From NCBI GenBank assembly GCA_003132025.1, contig PKWJ01000009.1, forward strand, positions 76,844 through 131,497: a stretch of 54,654 bases of DNA, written 5' to 3'. The notes beneath the pieces are model-generated. The model saw only the letters and a list, made by a program, of their open reading frames with translations, was not told the origin of the DNA and did no database searches. The translations under genes and the position numbers were made by a program. This document shows positions 38,471-46,912 of this stretch, piece by piece (position 1 is the stretch's first letter; every line of letters starts with the position of its first letter). This stretch comes from Gammaproteobacteria bacterium (lineage in GTDB: Bacteria; Pseudomonadota; Gammaproteobacteria; Steroidobacterales; Steroidobacteraceae).

Positions 38471-39616
38471 ATGCAGCACAGCATCGATCGGATCCTGACT
38501 ACGCATGTCGGCAGCCTGCCCCGCAGCCAGGGTGTGACCGACGTGCTGTTCGCGCGCGAACGCGGTACCACCGTGGATGCGGCCGCCGATGCCAGGGTCA
38601 TCACCGACGCCGTGGCCGAGGTCGTGCGACGGCAGGTGGCGATCGGCATCGACGTGGTCAGCGACGGAGAGATGAGCAAGATCAGCTACGCAACCTACAT
38701 AGCCAAGCGCTTCTCGGGCTTCGGCGGCGACACGCCGCGCGAGCCCGGCCAGGACTTGGTCGAGTTTCCCGGCCTGCTCACCAAGCTGGCGGAGCGCGGC
38801 TCGACCGCCAAGTACCGCCGGCCGCGCTGCGTCGGCGCCGTCACCGTGGAACACACCGAGCCCATGCTGACGGATCTGCACAATATGCAGGCGGCGATCA
38901 AGGCGGCGCGCCCGGTGGAGGCGTTCCTGAATGCGGCATCCCCGGGCGTCATCGCTTTGTTTCAACCAAATGACTACTACCGCACGCAGGACGAGTATCT
39001 GACTGTCCTGGCCGAGGCGCTACGCAGCGAGTACGAGGCGATCGCCGCGGCCGGCATCGTGCTGCAGATCGACGCCCCGGATCTGGCGATGGGACGCCAC
39101 ACCATGTATCGCAACCGATCGTTAGAGCAATTCGAGAATCTCGCAGCGCAGCACATAGAAGTGCTGAACCATGCGCTCAGGAACGTGCCGGCGGATCGCG
39201 CCCGGATGCACGTGTGTTGGGGAAACTATGAAGGCCCGCACCATCACGACGTTCCAATGCAGCGCTTGCTGCCGATCGTGCTGAAAGCGAAGCCACAGGC
39301 ACTGCTGTTCGAGGCCGCGAATCCGCGTCATGCCCACGAGTGGAGCGTGTTTCAAAACACCAGGATCCCCGACGACAAGATCCTGATTCCCGGTGTGCTC
39401 GCCACCACGACCAACTACATCGAGCACCCGCTGCTGGTGGCCGAGCGCATCGAACGCTTTGCCGGCATTGTCGGACGCGAGCGCGTCATTGCCGGGACGG
39501 ATTGCGGTTTCGGGACCTTCGCGGGTTTCGGACCAGTCGAGCCGGACATCGCCTACCTGAAGCTCGCCGCGATGGTCGAGGGAGCCCGGCTCGCGTCACA
39601 CAGGTTGTGGGGCTGA
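38471..39616 (+). CDS. Second MetE-like (methionine synthase II) protein
   Basis: 381 residues. ILTTHVGSLPRSQGVTDVLF, VVSDGEMSKISYATYIAKRF, LQIDAPDLAMGR, a Zn-site HVCWGNYEGPHHHDVP and a C-terminal AGTDCGFGTFAGFGPVEPDI are the marks of the COG0620 methionine synthase II-like family. It differs clearly from the first MetE-like gene: ligands are kept, but the surroundings resemble the form often found near aromatic degradation genes. It is co-directional with the dioxygenase 16 bases upstream. Its natural reaction is not established. Confidence 0.82.
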   Translation: MQHSIDRILTTHVGSLPRSQGVTDVLFARERGTTVDAAADARVITDAVAEVVRRQVAIGIDVVSDGEMSKISYATYIAKRFSGFGGDTPREPGQDLVEFPGLLTKLAERGSTAKYRRPRCVGAVTVEHTEPMLTDLHNMQAAIKAARPVEAFLNAASPGVIALFQPNDYYRTQDEYLTVLAEALRSEYEAIAAAGIVLQIDAPDLAMGRHTMYRNRSLEQFENLAAQHIEVLNHALRNVPADRARMHVCWGNYEGPHHHDVPMQRLLPIVLKAKPQALLFEAANPRHAHEWSVFQNTRIPDDKILIPGVLATTTNYIEHPLLVAERIERFAGIVGRERVIAGTDCGFGTFAGFGPVEPDIAYLKLAAMVEGARLASHRLWG

Positions 39617-39634
39617 CCCACACCAGCGTTTACA

Positions 39635-39687
39635 TATACCAAAGTCTTATACCAAGGTCGTATACCTGGGCCGATATACCAAAGTCG
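39635..39687 (+). repeat. Four 13-14-bp tandem repeats, consensus TATACCAAAGTCG
   Basis: TATACC begins at 39635, 39648, 39661 and 39675, each followed by a related seven-base tail (AAAGTCT, AAGGTCG, TGGGCCGA, AAAGTCG). Spacing is 13, 13 and 14 bases. The repeats fill the start of the 218-base gap before the MFS gene. They may be binding sites (iterons) for a regulator of the transporter. The rest of the gap holds another GTATAC at 39715 and nothing else recognisable. Confidence 0.8.
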
Positions 39688-39834
39688 CGGTTGCAGCGGC
39701 CCGGCAGGGCTCCGGTATACTTCCCGGCAACGACCGCGTCGGGGCGCCGTGCGCTACCGCTACCAGGCTCCAAGATCGGGTCGCGCGACAAACCGCTAGT
39801 TCAGGAATAACGATCAGCGACGGGGGAACACCAC

Positions 39835-41466
39835 ATGGCGACGACAATGAGCGAGTCTCTGCCCCAGGCCCACAAGATGACGGCCGAGGAAAGAAAAGTG
39901 ATTCTGGCCTCGTCGGTCGGAACGGTTTTCGAGTGGTACGACTTCTATATCTACGGCACGCTCGCCACCATCCTGGCGAAGCAGTTCTTTTCCGGCGTGG
40001 AACCGGGCGCGGCCTTCATCTTCACGCTGCTGGCGTTCGCCGCCGGCTTCGCAGTGCGTCCGTTCGGCGCCCTTGTATTCGGGCACGTCGGTGATCTCGT
40101 CGGGCGAAAGTACACCTTCATCGTCACCATCACCTGCATGGGCTTGGGCACGTTCCTGATCGGCGTACTGCCCTCGTTCGCATCGGCCGGCATCATCGCA
40201 CCAGTCCTGCTGATTGCTCTGCGGCTGCTGCAAGGACTGGCCCTCGGCGGCGAGTACGGTGGCGCCGCGATCTATGTCGCCGAGAACGCGCCGAATGGAA
40301 AGCGCGGACTCTACACGTCCTGGATCCAGACCACGGCAACGCTGGGTCTGTTCGTGGCGCTGCTGCTGGTGCTGGGCGTGCGCACCTACGTCGGCGAGGA
40401 CGCCTTTGCCGTCTGGGGCTGGCGCATACCGTTCCTGGTGTCCATCGTGCTGCTGGGGGTGTCGCTGTGGATCCGCCTGCAACTCAACGAGTCGCCGATG
40501 TTCCTGAAGATGAAGGAAGAGGGTACGCGATCAAAGGCGCCGCTACGCGAAGCCTTCGGCACCTGGCGCCACGCGCGCATCGCGATCCTGGCGCTACTGG
40601 GTGCGACCGCCGGCGAAGCAGTGGTCTGGTACGGCGGACAGTTCTATGCCCTGTTCTTCCTGACCACGACATTGAGCGTCAAAGCCACCACAGCCCAGAT
40701 CATGATCGCGGTCGCGCTGGCACTCGGTACGCCGTTCTTCATACTTTTCGGCTGGCTGTCCGACAAGATCGGCCGCAAACCCATCATATTGGCCGGGTTC
40801 GCGCTGGCGGCGCTGACCTACTTTCCGATCTTCCATGCCATCACGCACTACGCCAACCCTGCTCTTGAGACGGCTCTCGCCAATTCGCCGGTCACCTTGA
40901 CGGCAGATCCGTCGGAATGCGCCTTCCAGTTCAACCCGGTCGGCACGGCGAAATTCAAGAGCTCGTGCGACACAGTGAAGTCCGGCCTCGCCCGGCTGTC
41001 GGTCAACTATAAGAACGTGGCGGCGCCGCCGGGCACCACGGCCTCGGTCCAGATCGGCGACGAGATCATTGCCGCCAATACACCGGATTTCGCCAAGGTG
41101 CTGAAAGCGACCGTCGTCAAGCATGGTTACCCGGCCAGCGCGGATCCCGCCAGGATCGACACCGTCATGACGGTACTGCTGCTCTGGCTACTCGTGGTGT
41201 ATGTGACGCTGGTGTACGCACCGATCGCGGCCTGGCTGGTGGAACTGTTCCCGACCAGGATCCGCTACAGCGGGTTGTCACTGCCCTATCACATCGGCAA
41301 TGGTTGGTTCGGCGGCTTCCTGCCGGCGACCGTATTCGCGATCGTGGCATCGACCGGCAACATCTACTCCGGTCTGTGGTACCCGATCGTCGTGGCGGCG
41401 GCCAGTCTCGTGATCGGTCTGCTGTTCCTGCCGGAAACGTACAAGGTTGACATCACCAAGGGCTGA
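39835..41466 (+). CDS. MFS transporter, metabolite:H+ symporter (MHS) family
   Basis: 543 residues with 12 predicted membrane segments. The MHS signature between helices is RLLQGLALGGEYGGAAIYVA, and GHVGDLVGRKYTFIVTITCM is the first loop motif. Unusually, a ~110-residue soluble loop (about 340-445; SECAFQFNPVGTAKFKSSCD with two Cys) separates two helices in the second half. A loop of this kind is seen in some MHS proteins and could face the periplasm and be disulphide-bonded. Organic acids such as shikimate, 2-oxoglutarate or aromatic acids are typical cargo. It closes the aromatic cluster as the inner-membrane step. Confidence 0.92.
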   Translation: MATTMSESLPQAHKMTAEERKVILASSVGTVFEWYDFYIYGTLATILAKQFFSGVEPGAAFIFTLLAFAAGFAVRPFGALVFGHVGDLVGRKYTFIVTITCMGLGTFLIGVLPSFASAGIIAPVLLIALRLLQGLALGGEYGGAAIYVAENAPNGKRGLYTSWIQTTATLGLFVALLLVLGVRTYVGEDAFAVWGWRIPFLVSIVLLGVSLWIRLQLNESPMFLKMKEEGTRSKAPLREAFGTWRHARIAILALLGATAGEAVVWYGGQFYALFFLTTTLSVKATTAQIMIAVALALGTPFFILFGWLSDKIGRKPIILAGFALAALTYFPIFHAITHYANPALETALANSPVTLTADPSECAFQFNPVGTAKFKSSCDTVKSGLARLSVNYKNVAAPPGTTASVQIGDEIIAANTPDFAKVLKATVVKHGYPASADPARIDTVMTVLLLWLLVVYVTLVYAPIAAWLVELFPTRIRYSGLSLPYHIGNGWFGGFLPATVFAIVASTGNIYSGLWYPIVVAAASLVIGLLFLPETYKVDITKG

Positions 41467-41505
41467 CGGCCACATCGCAACGCCCGACGGCGCCGCAGAG
41501 ATGAA

Positions 41506-42042
41506 ATGACATCCCCCGCCTCCGTCGTGGCCGTTGCTGCAGTCATTGCACTCACAGGCTGCGCGTGGTGTCGCGTCAAGCCACCGGAAGTGCCGGCCGC
41601 GTTGCGACCGCCGGCCGAACAGAGCGCATTTCTGCGGGTACGCGCTACGGGCGTGCAGATCTACGAATGCACTTCCAAACCCGACGCGCCCGGCACCTTC
41701 ACCTGGACATTCCGGGCGCCCGAGGCGACGCTGGCCGATCGCTCGGGTCGCATCGTCGGGCGGCACTATGCGGGGCCGACCTGGGAGCTACGGGACGGCA
41801 GCAGCGTTGTCGGAGAGGTCACCGCCCGCGATCCCGGCCCCGACCCCGCGGCGATTCCGTGGCTGCTGCTGCGGGCGAAGTCGACGTCGGGAACCGGCGC
41901 CTTAAGCCGGACTCAGAGCATTCTGCGGGCACATACCGTCGGCGGCGTTGCACCAGGCACACCCTGCACCGAAGCTCAGGCGCATAGCGTCGCGCGCGTG
42001 CCGTATAGCGGCGACTACTATTTCTATGCGGGGCGACGCTGA
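41506..42042 (+). CDS. DUF3455 lipoprotein
   Basis: 178 residues. The signal peptide SVVAVAAVIALTGC ends in a lipobox with Cys19, then a DUF3455 domain: ATGVQIYECTSKP near the start, GRHYAGPTWELRDGS, PWLLLRAKSTSGTGALS and a C-terminal VPYSGDYYFYAGR. Function of DUF3455 is unknown; such proteins are secreted or membrane-anchored. It begins 39 bases after the transporter. Confidence 0.85.
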   Translation: MTSPASVVAVAAVIALTGCAWCRVKPPEVPAALRPPAEQSAFLRVRATGVQIYECTSKPDAPGTFTWTFRAPEATLADRSGRIVGRHYAGPTWELRDGSSVVGEVTARDPGPDPAAIPWLLLRAKSTSGTGALSRTQSILRAHTVGGVAPGTPCTEAQAHSVARVPYSGDYYFYAGRR

Positions 42043-42073
42043 GGAGGCCGCTCGCCGCGAGCGGGATAAATAT

Positions 42074-42982
42074 TCACGGCAGTAGCACAATCTTGCCGCG
42101 GATATGTCCCTGCTCGAGCAGCGAGAAAGCCGCTCGAACCTGATCCAGCGGGAATGTCGCGGCGATCGGCACTTCCAGATCACCTGAGGCGATCAGCGCA
42201 GCCAGCTCCGCGAGCACTGAAGCGTTTCTCGCCGCGTTGCTGCCCTCCGCCTTGACTCCGTACTCGCGCACCGCGGCAAAGTCGATGATCGTCTGAATCC
42301 GCTCCCGTGGAACGCCGAGCTCGACCGCGAGCTTCACGTAGCCGCCTCCATGCGTGTCGATGAACGCATCGATTTTCGTTTTGCGCAGCCGGTCGGCCAG
42401 GTCCGCGCCATAAGACTCCGGCTTGACCCGGTGCGCGGCGAGCCACTGGTGGTTGGCGGGGCTGGCGATGCCGATCACTTGCGCGCGCGTGCGCGTGGCA
42501 AGCTGCACGGTAATCGACCCCACCCCGCCCGCGGCGCCTGACACCGCCACGGTGTCACCATTCTTCAGGGCAACTGCACGCACTGACGCATAAGCCGTGC
42601 TGCCGGCGACCGCCAGCGAGCCGGCAGCCTCCCAGGACACCTTCGCCGGCTTGCTCGTCAGATTCTGCGCCTCCACGAGCACGTATTCGGCGTGGCTGGC
42701 GCGCCGATCGGTAAAGCCGATAACTTCAGCGCCGACCGCGAAGCTGTCGACCCCAGGGCCGGGTTTCGTCACGATGCCGGCCAGGTCGCTGCCCTCGCCC
42801 GAGGGGAACGTCGCCGGCCACATAGCGTGCATCAACCCCTCGCGGATCTTCGCCTCGCCGGGATTGATTGACGCGGCCTTGACCTTCACCAGTGCTTCGC
42901 CGCGCGACGGTTCAGGCATCGGCACATCTGCAACCTGCAGAACCTCGATTCCACCGTAGCTGTCGAATCGCACTGCTTTCAC
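42074..42982 (-). CDS. Zinc-independent quinone oxidoreductase/NADP alcohol dehydrogenase (MDR)
   Basis: 302 residues, starting at a GTG (42982) with AAGGAGG six bases ahead. The medium-chain fold shows VRFDSYGGIEVLQVADVPMP, INPGEAKIREGLM, the NADP motif AVSGAAGGVGSITVQLA and the C-terminal LEQGHIRGKIVLLP. The zinc-ligand positions are absent, placing it with QOR-type enzymes. Reaction: NADPH-dependent reduction of quinones or enones. It is convergent with the DUF3455 gene, and tRNA-Val lies just upstream on the same strand. Confidence 0.9.
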   Translation of the reverse strand: MKAVRFDSYGGIEVLQVADVPMPEPSRGEALVKVKAASINPGEAKIREGLMHAMWPATFPSGEGSDLAGIVTKPGPGVDSFAVGAEVIGFTDRRASHAEYVLVEAQNLTSKPAKVSWEAAGSLAVAGSTAYASVRAVALKNGDTVAVSGAAGGVGSITVQLATRTRAQVIGIASPANHQWLAAHRVKPESYGADLADRLRKTKIDAFIDTHGGGYVKLAVELGVPRERIQTIIDFAAVREYGVKAEGSNAARNASVLAELAALIASGDLEVPIAATFPLDQVRAAFSLLEQGHIRGKIVLLP

Positions 42983-42998
42983 GAAGTGCCTCCTTGGC

Positions 42999-43073
42999 TG
43001 GTAGGCGCGACTGGGATCGAACCAGCGACCACTTCCATGTCAAGGAAGTGCTCTACCACTGAGCTACGCGCCT
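42999..43073 (-). tRNA. tRNA-Val (GAC)
   Basis: A 75-base cloverleaf including CCA. Acceptor stem AGGCGCG/CGCGCCT, D arm GTAGCTCAGTGGTAGAGC, anticodon arm CTTCC-TTGACAT-GGAAG (anticodon GAC), T arm GGTTCGATCC. It sits between the QOR-type gene and uvrB on the same strand. Confidence 0.97.
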
Positions 43074-43142
43074 GACGTCCACCGCTTGAGGGCGTTGAAA
43101 GATACCGGAGCCGTCCAGCTGTCGCAACCATCCGGCGGCGGC

Positions 43143-45266
43143 TCAAGATGAGGATTTAATAAGCCTTTCCGCAGCCTTGGCCCGCCTCGTGGTGCCTGCT
43201 CCACCCGGCAGGTCGTACGAAGCCACGACGCCGGTGGTCACTTCGAGTTCAAGTTTACGCAGCTGGTCGAGCTGATCGCGCAGCAGTGCGGCCTGTTCGA
43301 ACTCCAGGTTGCGCGCGCGCCGGTACATCTCCGCTTCCACGCGCTTGAGCTCGCGCGCGATGTCGCTCGCGGTGCGCAGCTTGCCGATGTCGAGCGCGGC
43401 CAGCTTGCCTTCCCTGCCCTTGCGCTCACCGCCACGACCTGAGGCCGCGCCCGCCACGCGCGCGCCTTCCATGATGTCGGCCACCGGCTTGACGATGCTC
43501 TGCGGCGTGACCCCATGCGCAACGTTATATTCGACCTGCTTCTGCCGGCGCCGATCGGTCTCGGCGATCGCGCGCTGCATCGAGCCGGTCATTTTGTCCG
43601 CGTAGAGAATTGCGCGGCCGTGGACGTTGCGCGCCGCGCGACCGATGGTCTGGATCAGCGAGCCTTCCGAGCGCAGAAAGCCTTCCTTGTCCGCATCCAG
43701 GATCGCCACCAGGGCGACCTCGGGCATATCCAGTCCCTCGCGCAGCAGGTTGATGCCCACCAGTACGTCGAAGCGGCCCAGGCGCAGGTCACGGATGATC
43801 TCGACCCGCTCCACAGTCTCGATGTCGGCGTGCAGGTAACGTACCCGCACACCATGCTCGTGCAGATATTCGGTCAGGTCCTCGGCCATGCGCTTGGTCA
43901 GCGTCGTCACCAGCACGCGCTGCTGCAGCTCGACACACTTATGGATCTCGGACAGCAGATCGTCGACCTGGGTGCGCACCGGCCGCACCTCGACTTCGGG
44001 GTCCACCAGGCCCGTGGGTCGCACCACCTGTTCGACCACCTGCGACGACTTCTTGGCCTCATAGGGTCCAGGCGTTGCCGATACGAAGATCATCTGCGGC
44101 GCCAGCCGCTCCCACTCCTCGAACTTCAGCGGCCGGTTATCGAGCGCCGACGGCATGCGAAAACCGTACTGCACCAGCGTTTCCTTGCGCGAGCGATCGC
44201 CGCGATACATGGCACCCAGCTGCGGGATGGTCTGGTGGCTCTCATCGACGATCAGCAGTGCGTTCGGCGGCAGATAGTCGTACAGGCACGGCGGCGGCTC
44301 GCCTTGTTCACGCCCCGACAGATAGCGCGAATAATTCTCGATGCCCGAGCAGTAGCCGACCTCCTTGATCATCTCCAGGTCGAATAGCGTGCGCTGCTCC
44401 AGCCGCTGCGCCTCCACCAGCTTGCCGTCGGCGTGCAGCACCGCGAGCCGCTCGCGCAACTCCTCGCGGATCTGATCCATCGCCTGCATCAACCGATCGC
44501 GCGGCGTCACGTAATGCGACCCCGGGTAGACCGTGAAGCGTGGAATGCGACCGATGAGGCTGCCGGTCAGCGGATCGATCAGTGACAGGTTCTCCAGCTG
44601 ATCGTCGAACAGTTCCACGCGCACCGCGTCACGGCCCGATTCCGCCGGGAAGATGTCGATGATGTCGCCGCGCACGCGATAGGTGCCAGGCTGCAGATCC
44701 ATGTCGTTGCGCGTGTACTGCATCTCGGCCAGTCGCCGCAGCAGCTTGCGCTGATCGATGCGCTCGCCACGCACCAGGTGCAGCACCATCGACAGGTAGG
44801 CCTGCGGGTCGCCCAGGCCGTAGATCGACGAGACGGTAGCGACGATGATGGTGTCGGGCCGCTCCAGCAGTGCCTTGGTGGCCGACAGGCGCATCTGCTC
44901 AATGTGCTCGTTGACCGAGGAGTCCTTCTCTATATAGGTGTCGCTCGAGGGCACGTAAGCCTCGGGCTGGTAATAGTCGTAATAGGAAACGAAGTACTCG
45001 ACCGCGTTGTGCGGGAAGTAGCCGCGGAACTCCCCATATAACTGCGCCGCCAGGGTTTTGTTATGGGCCAGGACCAGTGCCGGGCGCTGCACGCGTTCAA
45101 TTATCTTCCCTACGGCAAATGTCTTGCCGCTTCCTGTCACACCGAGCAAAGTCTGGTGCGACAGCCCCGACTGGAGCCCTTCAGTCAGCTGCTCGATGGC
45201 CTCCGGCTGGTCGCCAGCCGGCTCATAATCTGCATGCAATTCAAAGCGATTTGCGGGTTTGTCCAT
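43143..45266 (-). CDS. uvrB: UvrB, excinuclease ABC subunit B
   Basis: 707 residues from the ATG at 45266, starting [20 protein letters not shown]. The reading frame is open about 1 kb further upstream, but that part is antisense to the aminotransferase gene and is not coding. Walker A is [15 protein letters not shown], the damage-binding beta-hairpin [20 protein letters not shown], the helicase VDESH and [16 protein letters not shown], and the C-terminal UVR motif ([17 protein letters not shown]) binds UvrC. It verifies DNA damage in nucleotide excision repair. Length is slightly above the usual 670, because of a basic C-terminal tail. Confidence 0.97.
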   Translation of the reverse strand: MDKPANRFELHADYEPAGDQPEAIEQLTEGLQSGLSHQTLLGVTGSGKTFAVGKIIERVQRPALVLAHNKTLAAQLYGEFRGYFPHNAVEYFVSYYDYYQPEAYVPSSDTYIEKDSSVNEHIEQMRLSATKALLERPDTIIVATVSSIYGLGDPQAYLSMVLHLVRGERIDQRKLLRRLAEMQYTRNDMDLQPGTYRVRGDIIDIFPAESGRDAVRVELFDDQLENLSLIDPLTGSLIGRIPRFTVYPGSHYVTPRDRLMQAMDQIREELRERLAVLHADGKLVEAQRLEQRTLFDLEMIKEVGYCSGIENYSRYLSGREQGEPPPCLYDYLPPNALLIVDESHQTIPQLGAMYRGDRSRKETLVQYGFRMPSALDNRPLKFEEWERLAPQMIFVSATPGPYEAKKSSQVVEQVVRPTGLVDPEVEVRPVRTQVDDLLSEIHKCVELQQRVLVTTLTKRMAEDLTEYLHEHGVRVRYLHADIETVERVEIIRDLRLGRFDVLVGINLLREGLDMPEVALVAILDADKEGFLRSEGSLIQTIGRAARNVHGRAILYADKMTGSMQRAIAETDRRRQKQVEYNVAHGVTPQSIVKPVADIMEGARVAGAASGRGGERKGREGKLAALDIGKLRTASDIARELKRVEAEMYRRARNLEFEQAALLRDQLDQLRKLELEVTTGVVASYDLPGGAGTTRRAKAAERLIKSSS

Positions 45267-45365
45267 TCCTGTCCAGGGATTGCGTTGGTCGCCGTCGGGC
45301 GAATCCCGTAATATAACCTCCACGCAGATGTAACGACGACTCTCGATGTCTACAAGGGGATAGGT

Positions 45366-46577
45366 GTGCCTTTTACCGTTTCGCGACGCGCCCAGCGCGT
45401 CAAGCCCTCGCCCACTCTCGCAGTGACCGCGCTGGCCATCCGGCTCAAGGCCGAAGGCAAGGACATCATTGGCCTGGGAGCCGGGGAACCGGATTTCGAC
45501 ACGCCGGTGCACATTGCCGATGCCGGCGTGGAGGCGATCCGCAAGGGCTTCACGCGCTACACCAACGTCGAGGGCATCAACGAGCTCAAGGACGCGATCA
45601 TCGCCAAGTTCAAGCGCGACAATGGCATCACCTATGAGCGCCCCCAGATCCTGGTGTCCTCCGGTGCCAAGCAGACCATCTTCAACCTCTGCATGGCGGT
45701 ACTCGACAGCGGGGATGAAGTGGTCATTCCGGGGCCCTACTGGGTGTCCTACCCCGACATGGTGCTGCTCGCCGACGGCATTCCGGTAACGCCCACCGCC
45801 GGTCCCGAACAGCGCTACAAGATCACCCCACGGCAGCTCGCCGATGCGATCAGCGCCAAAACGCGGCTGGTGCTGATCAACAGCCCGAGCAATCCTACCG
45901 GCGCCGCCTACACCGCGGCCGAACTGCGTGCGCTGGCCGACGTGCTGGTCGAACATCCGAAAGTGCTGATCGGCACCGATGACATGTACGAGAAGATTTA
46001 CTGGGCGCCGGAGCCGTTCGCCAGCCTGCTGACAATCGCCCCGGAGCTCTACGATCGCACCATCACGATCAACGGCTGCTCCAAGAGTTACGCGATGACC
46101 GGCTGGCGCATCGGTTATTGCGGCGGACCGAAGGAGATCGTCACCGCGATGGGCACGATCCAGGGCCAGTCGACATCCAATGCCTGTAGCATTTCGCAGA
46201 AGGCGGCTGTGGTCGCGCTCAACGCGAGCCAGCAGTGTGTCACCGACATGAACCGCGCCTATAAGGAGCGACACGACTATGTAGTCGCCGCGCTCAACAC
46301 GCTGCCGGGTGTCTCATGCCTGCCCGGCGCCGGAACCTTCTACGCATTTGCTGATTTCCGCGGAGCAATCGCGAATCTCGGCCTGCGCGACGACAACGCC
46401 CTCGCCGAATTTCTGATCAACAAAGCCGGCGTTGCCATCGTCCCCGGCGCGGGCTTTGGCGCCCCGGGCCATATGCGCCTGTCGTTTGCCTGCAGCAAGC
46501 AGACGCTCGAAAAGGCTATCGAGCGCATTCGCGCGGTGCTGCCGCAACGGGCTCAAGCGCAGGCCAAGACTGCCTGA
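45366..46577 (+). CDS. PLP-dependent aspartate/aromatic aminotransferase (class I)
   Basis: 403 residues from a GTG at 45366 (AAGGGG about 11 bases ahead). [49 protein letters not shown], the Asp/Tyr pair in [11 protein letters not shown] and the PLP Lys in [13 protein letters not shown] are intact. This is the AatA/type 1b aspartate aminotransferase pattern common in Proteobacteria. Reaction: L-aspartate + 2-oxoglutarate to oxaloacetate + glutamate, possibly also prephenate. It is divergent from uvrB across 99 bases. Confidence 0.93.
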   Translation: MPFTVSRRAQRVKPSPTLAVTALAIRLKAEGKDIIGLGAGEPDFDTPVHIADAGVEAIRKGFTRYTNVEGINELKDAIIAKFKRDNGITYERPQILVSSGAKQTIFNLCMAVLDSGDEVVIPGPYWVSYPDMVLLADGIPVTPTAGPEQRYKITPRQLADAISAKTRLVLINSPSNPTGAAYTAAELRALADVLVEHPKVLIGTDDMYEKIYWAPEPFASLLTIAPELYDRTITINGCSKSYAMTGWRIGYCGGPKEIVTAMGTIQGQSTSNACSISQKAAVVALNASQQCVTDMNRAYKERHDYVVAALNTLPGVSCLPGAGTFYAFADFRGAIANLGLRDDNALAEFLINKAGVAIVPGAGFGAPGHMRLSFACSKQTLEKAIERIRAVLPQRAQAQAKTA

Positions 46578-46671
46578 CCTGAGTCCTTGACGTGGCGGCA
46601 CCGGACCCTGAGAATTCGCGCCGCCGCTACAGAGCCCATCCAAGCGTTCCATTGATGAACGCCTCGTCTAC

Positions 46672-46747
46672 TCCCCGGTAGCTCAGTTGGTAGAGCGTCG
46701 GACTGTTAATCCGTTGGTCGTTGGTTCGAGTCCAACCCGGGGAGCCA
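46672..46747 (+). tRNA. tRNA-Asn (GTT)
   Basis: A 76-base cloverleaf with encoded CCA: acceptor TCCCCGG/CCGGGGA, D arm GTAGCTCAGTTGGTAGAGC, anticodon arm with loop CTGTTAA (anticodon GTT), T arm GGTTCGAGTCC. tRNA-Asn genes are frequent integration sites; gene content changes directly after this one. Confidence 0.97.
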
Positions 46748-46912
46748 ATAAATCAATGAGTTATGCCATAAAGACAGATGATGTCGACTACCGGGTCCTC
46801 TCTCGTATTAGTGCCGTATTAGTAGTGCAAAAGCGCCTCATGGCACTGTGTCACGGAGATTCAGACTCAGAAAAGTGGCTGCCGGTCCTGCGAAGTGCAA
46901 CGGTGACATGCG

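Noticed and set aside
39635-39687. CRISPR-like array
   Set aside because: Units are 13-14 bases with no spacers of 25-40 bases and no cas genes in the window.
45267-46274. 336-residue N-terminal extension of the uvrB frame
   Set aside because: It is antisense to the conserved aminotransferase gene; UvrB homology begins at [11 protein letters not shown] (45266).
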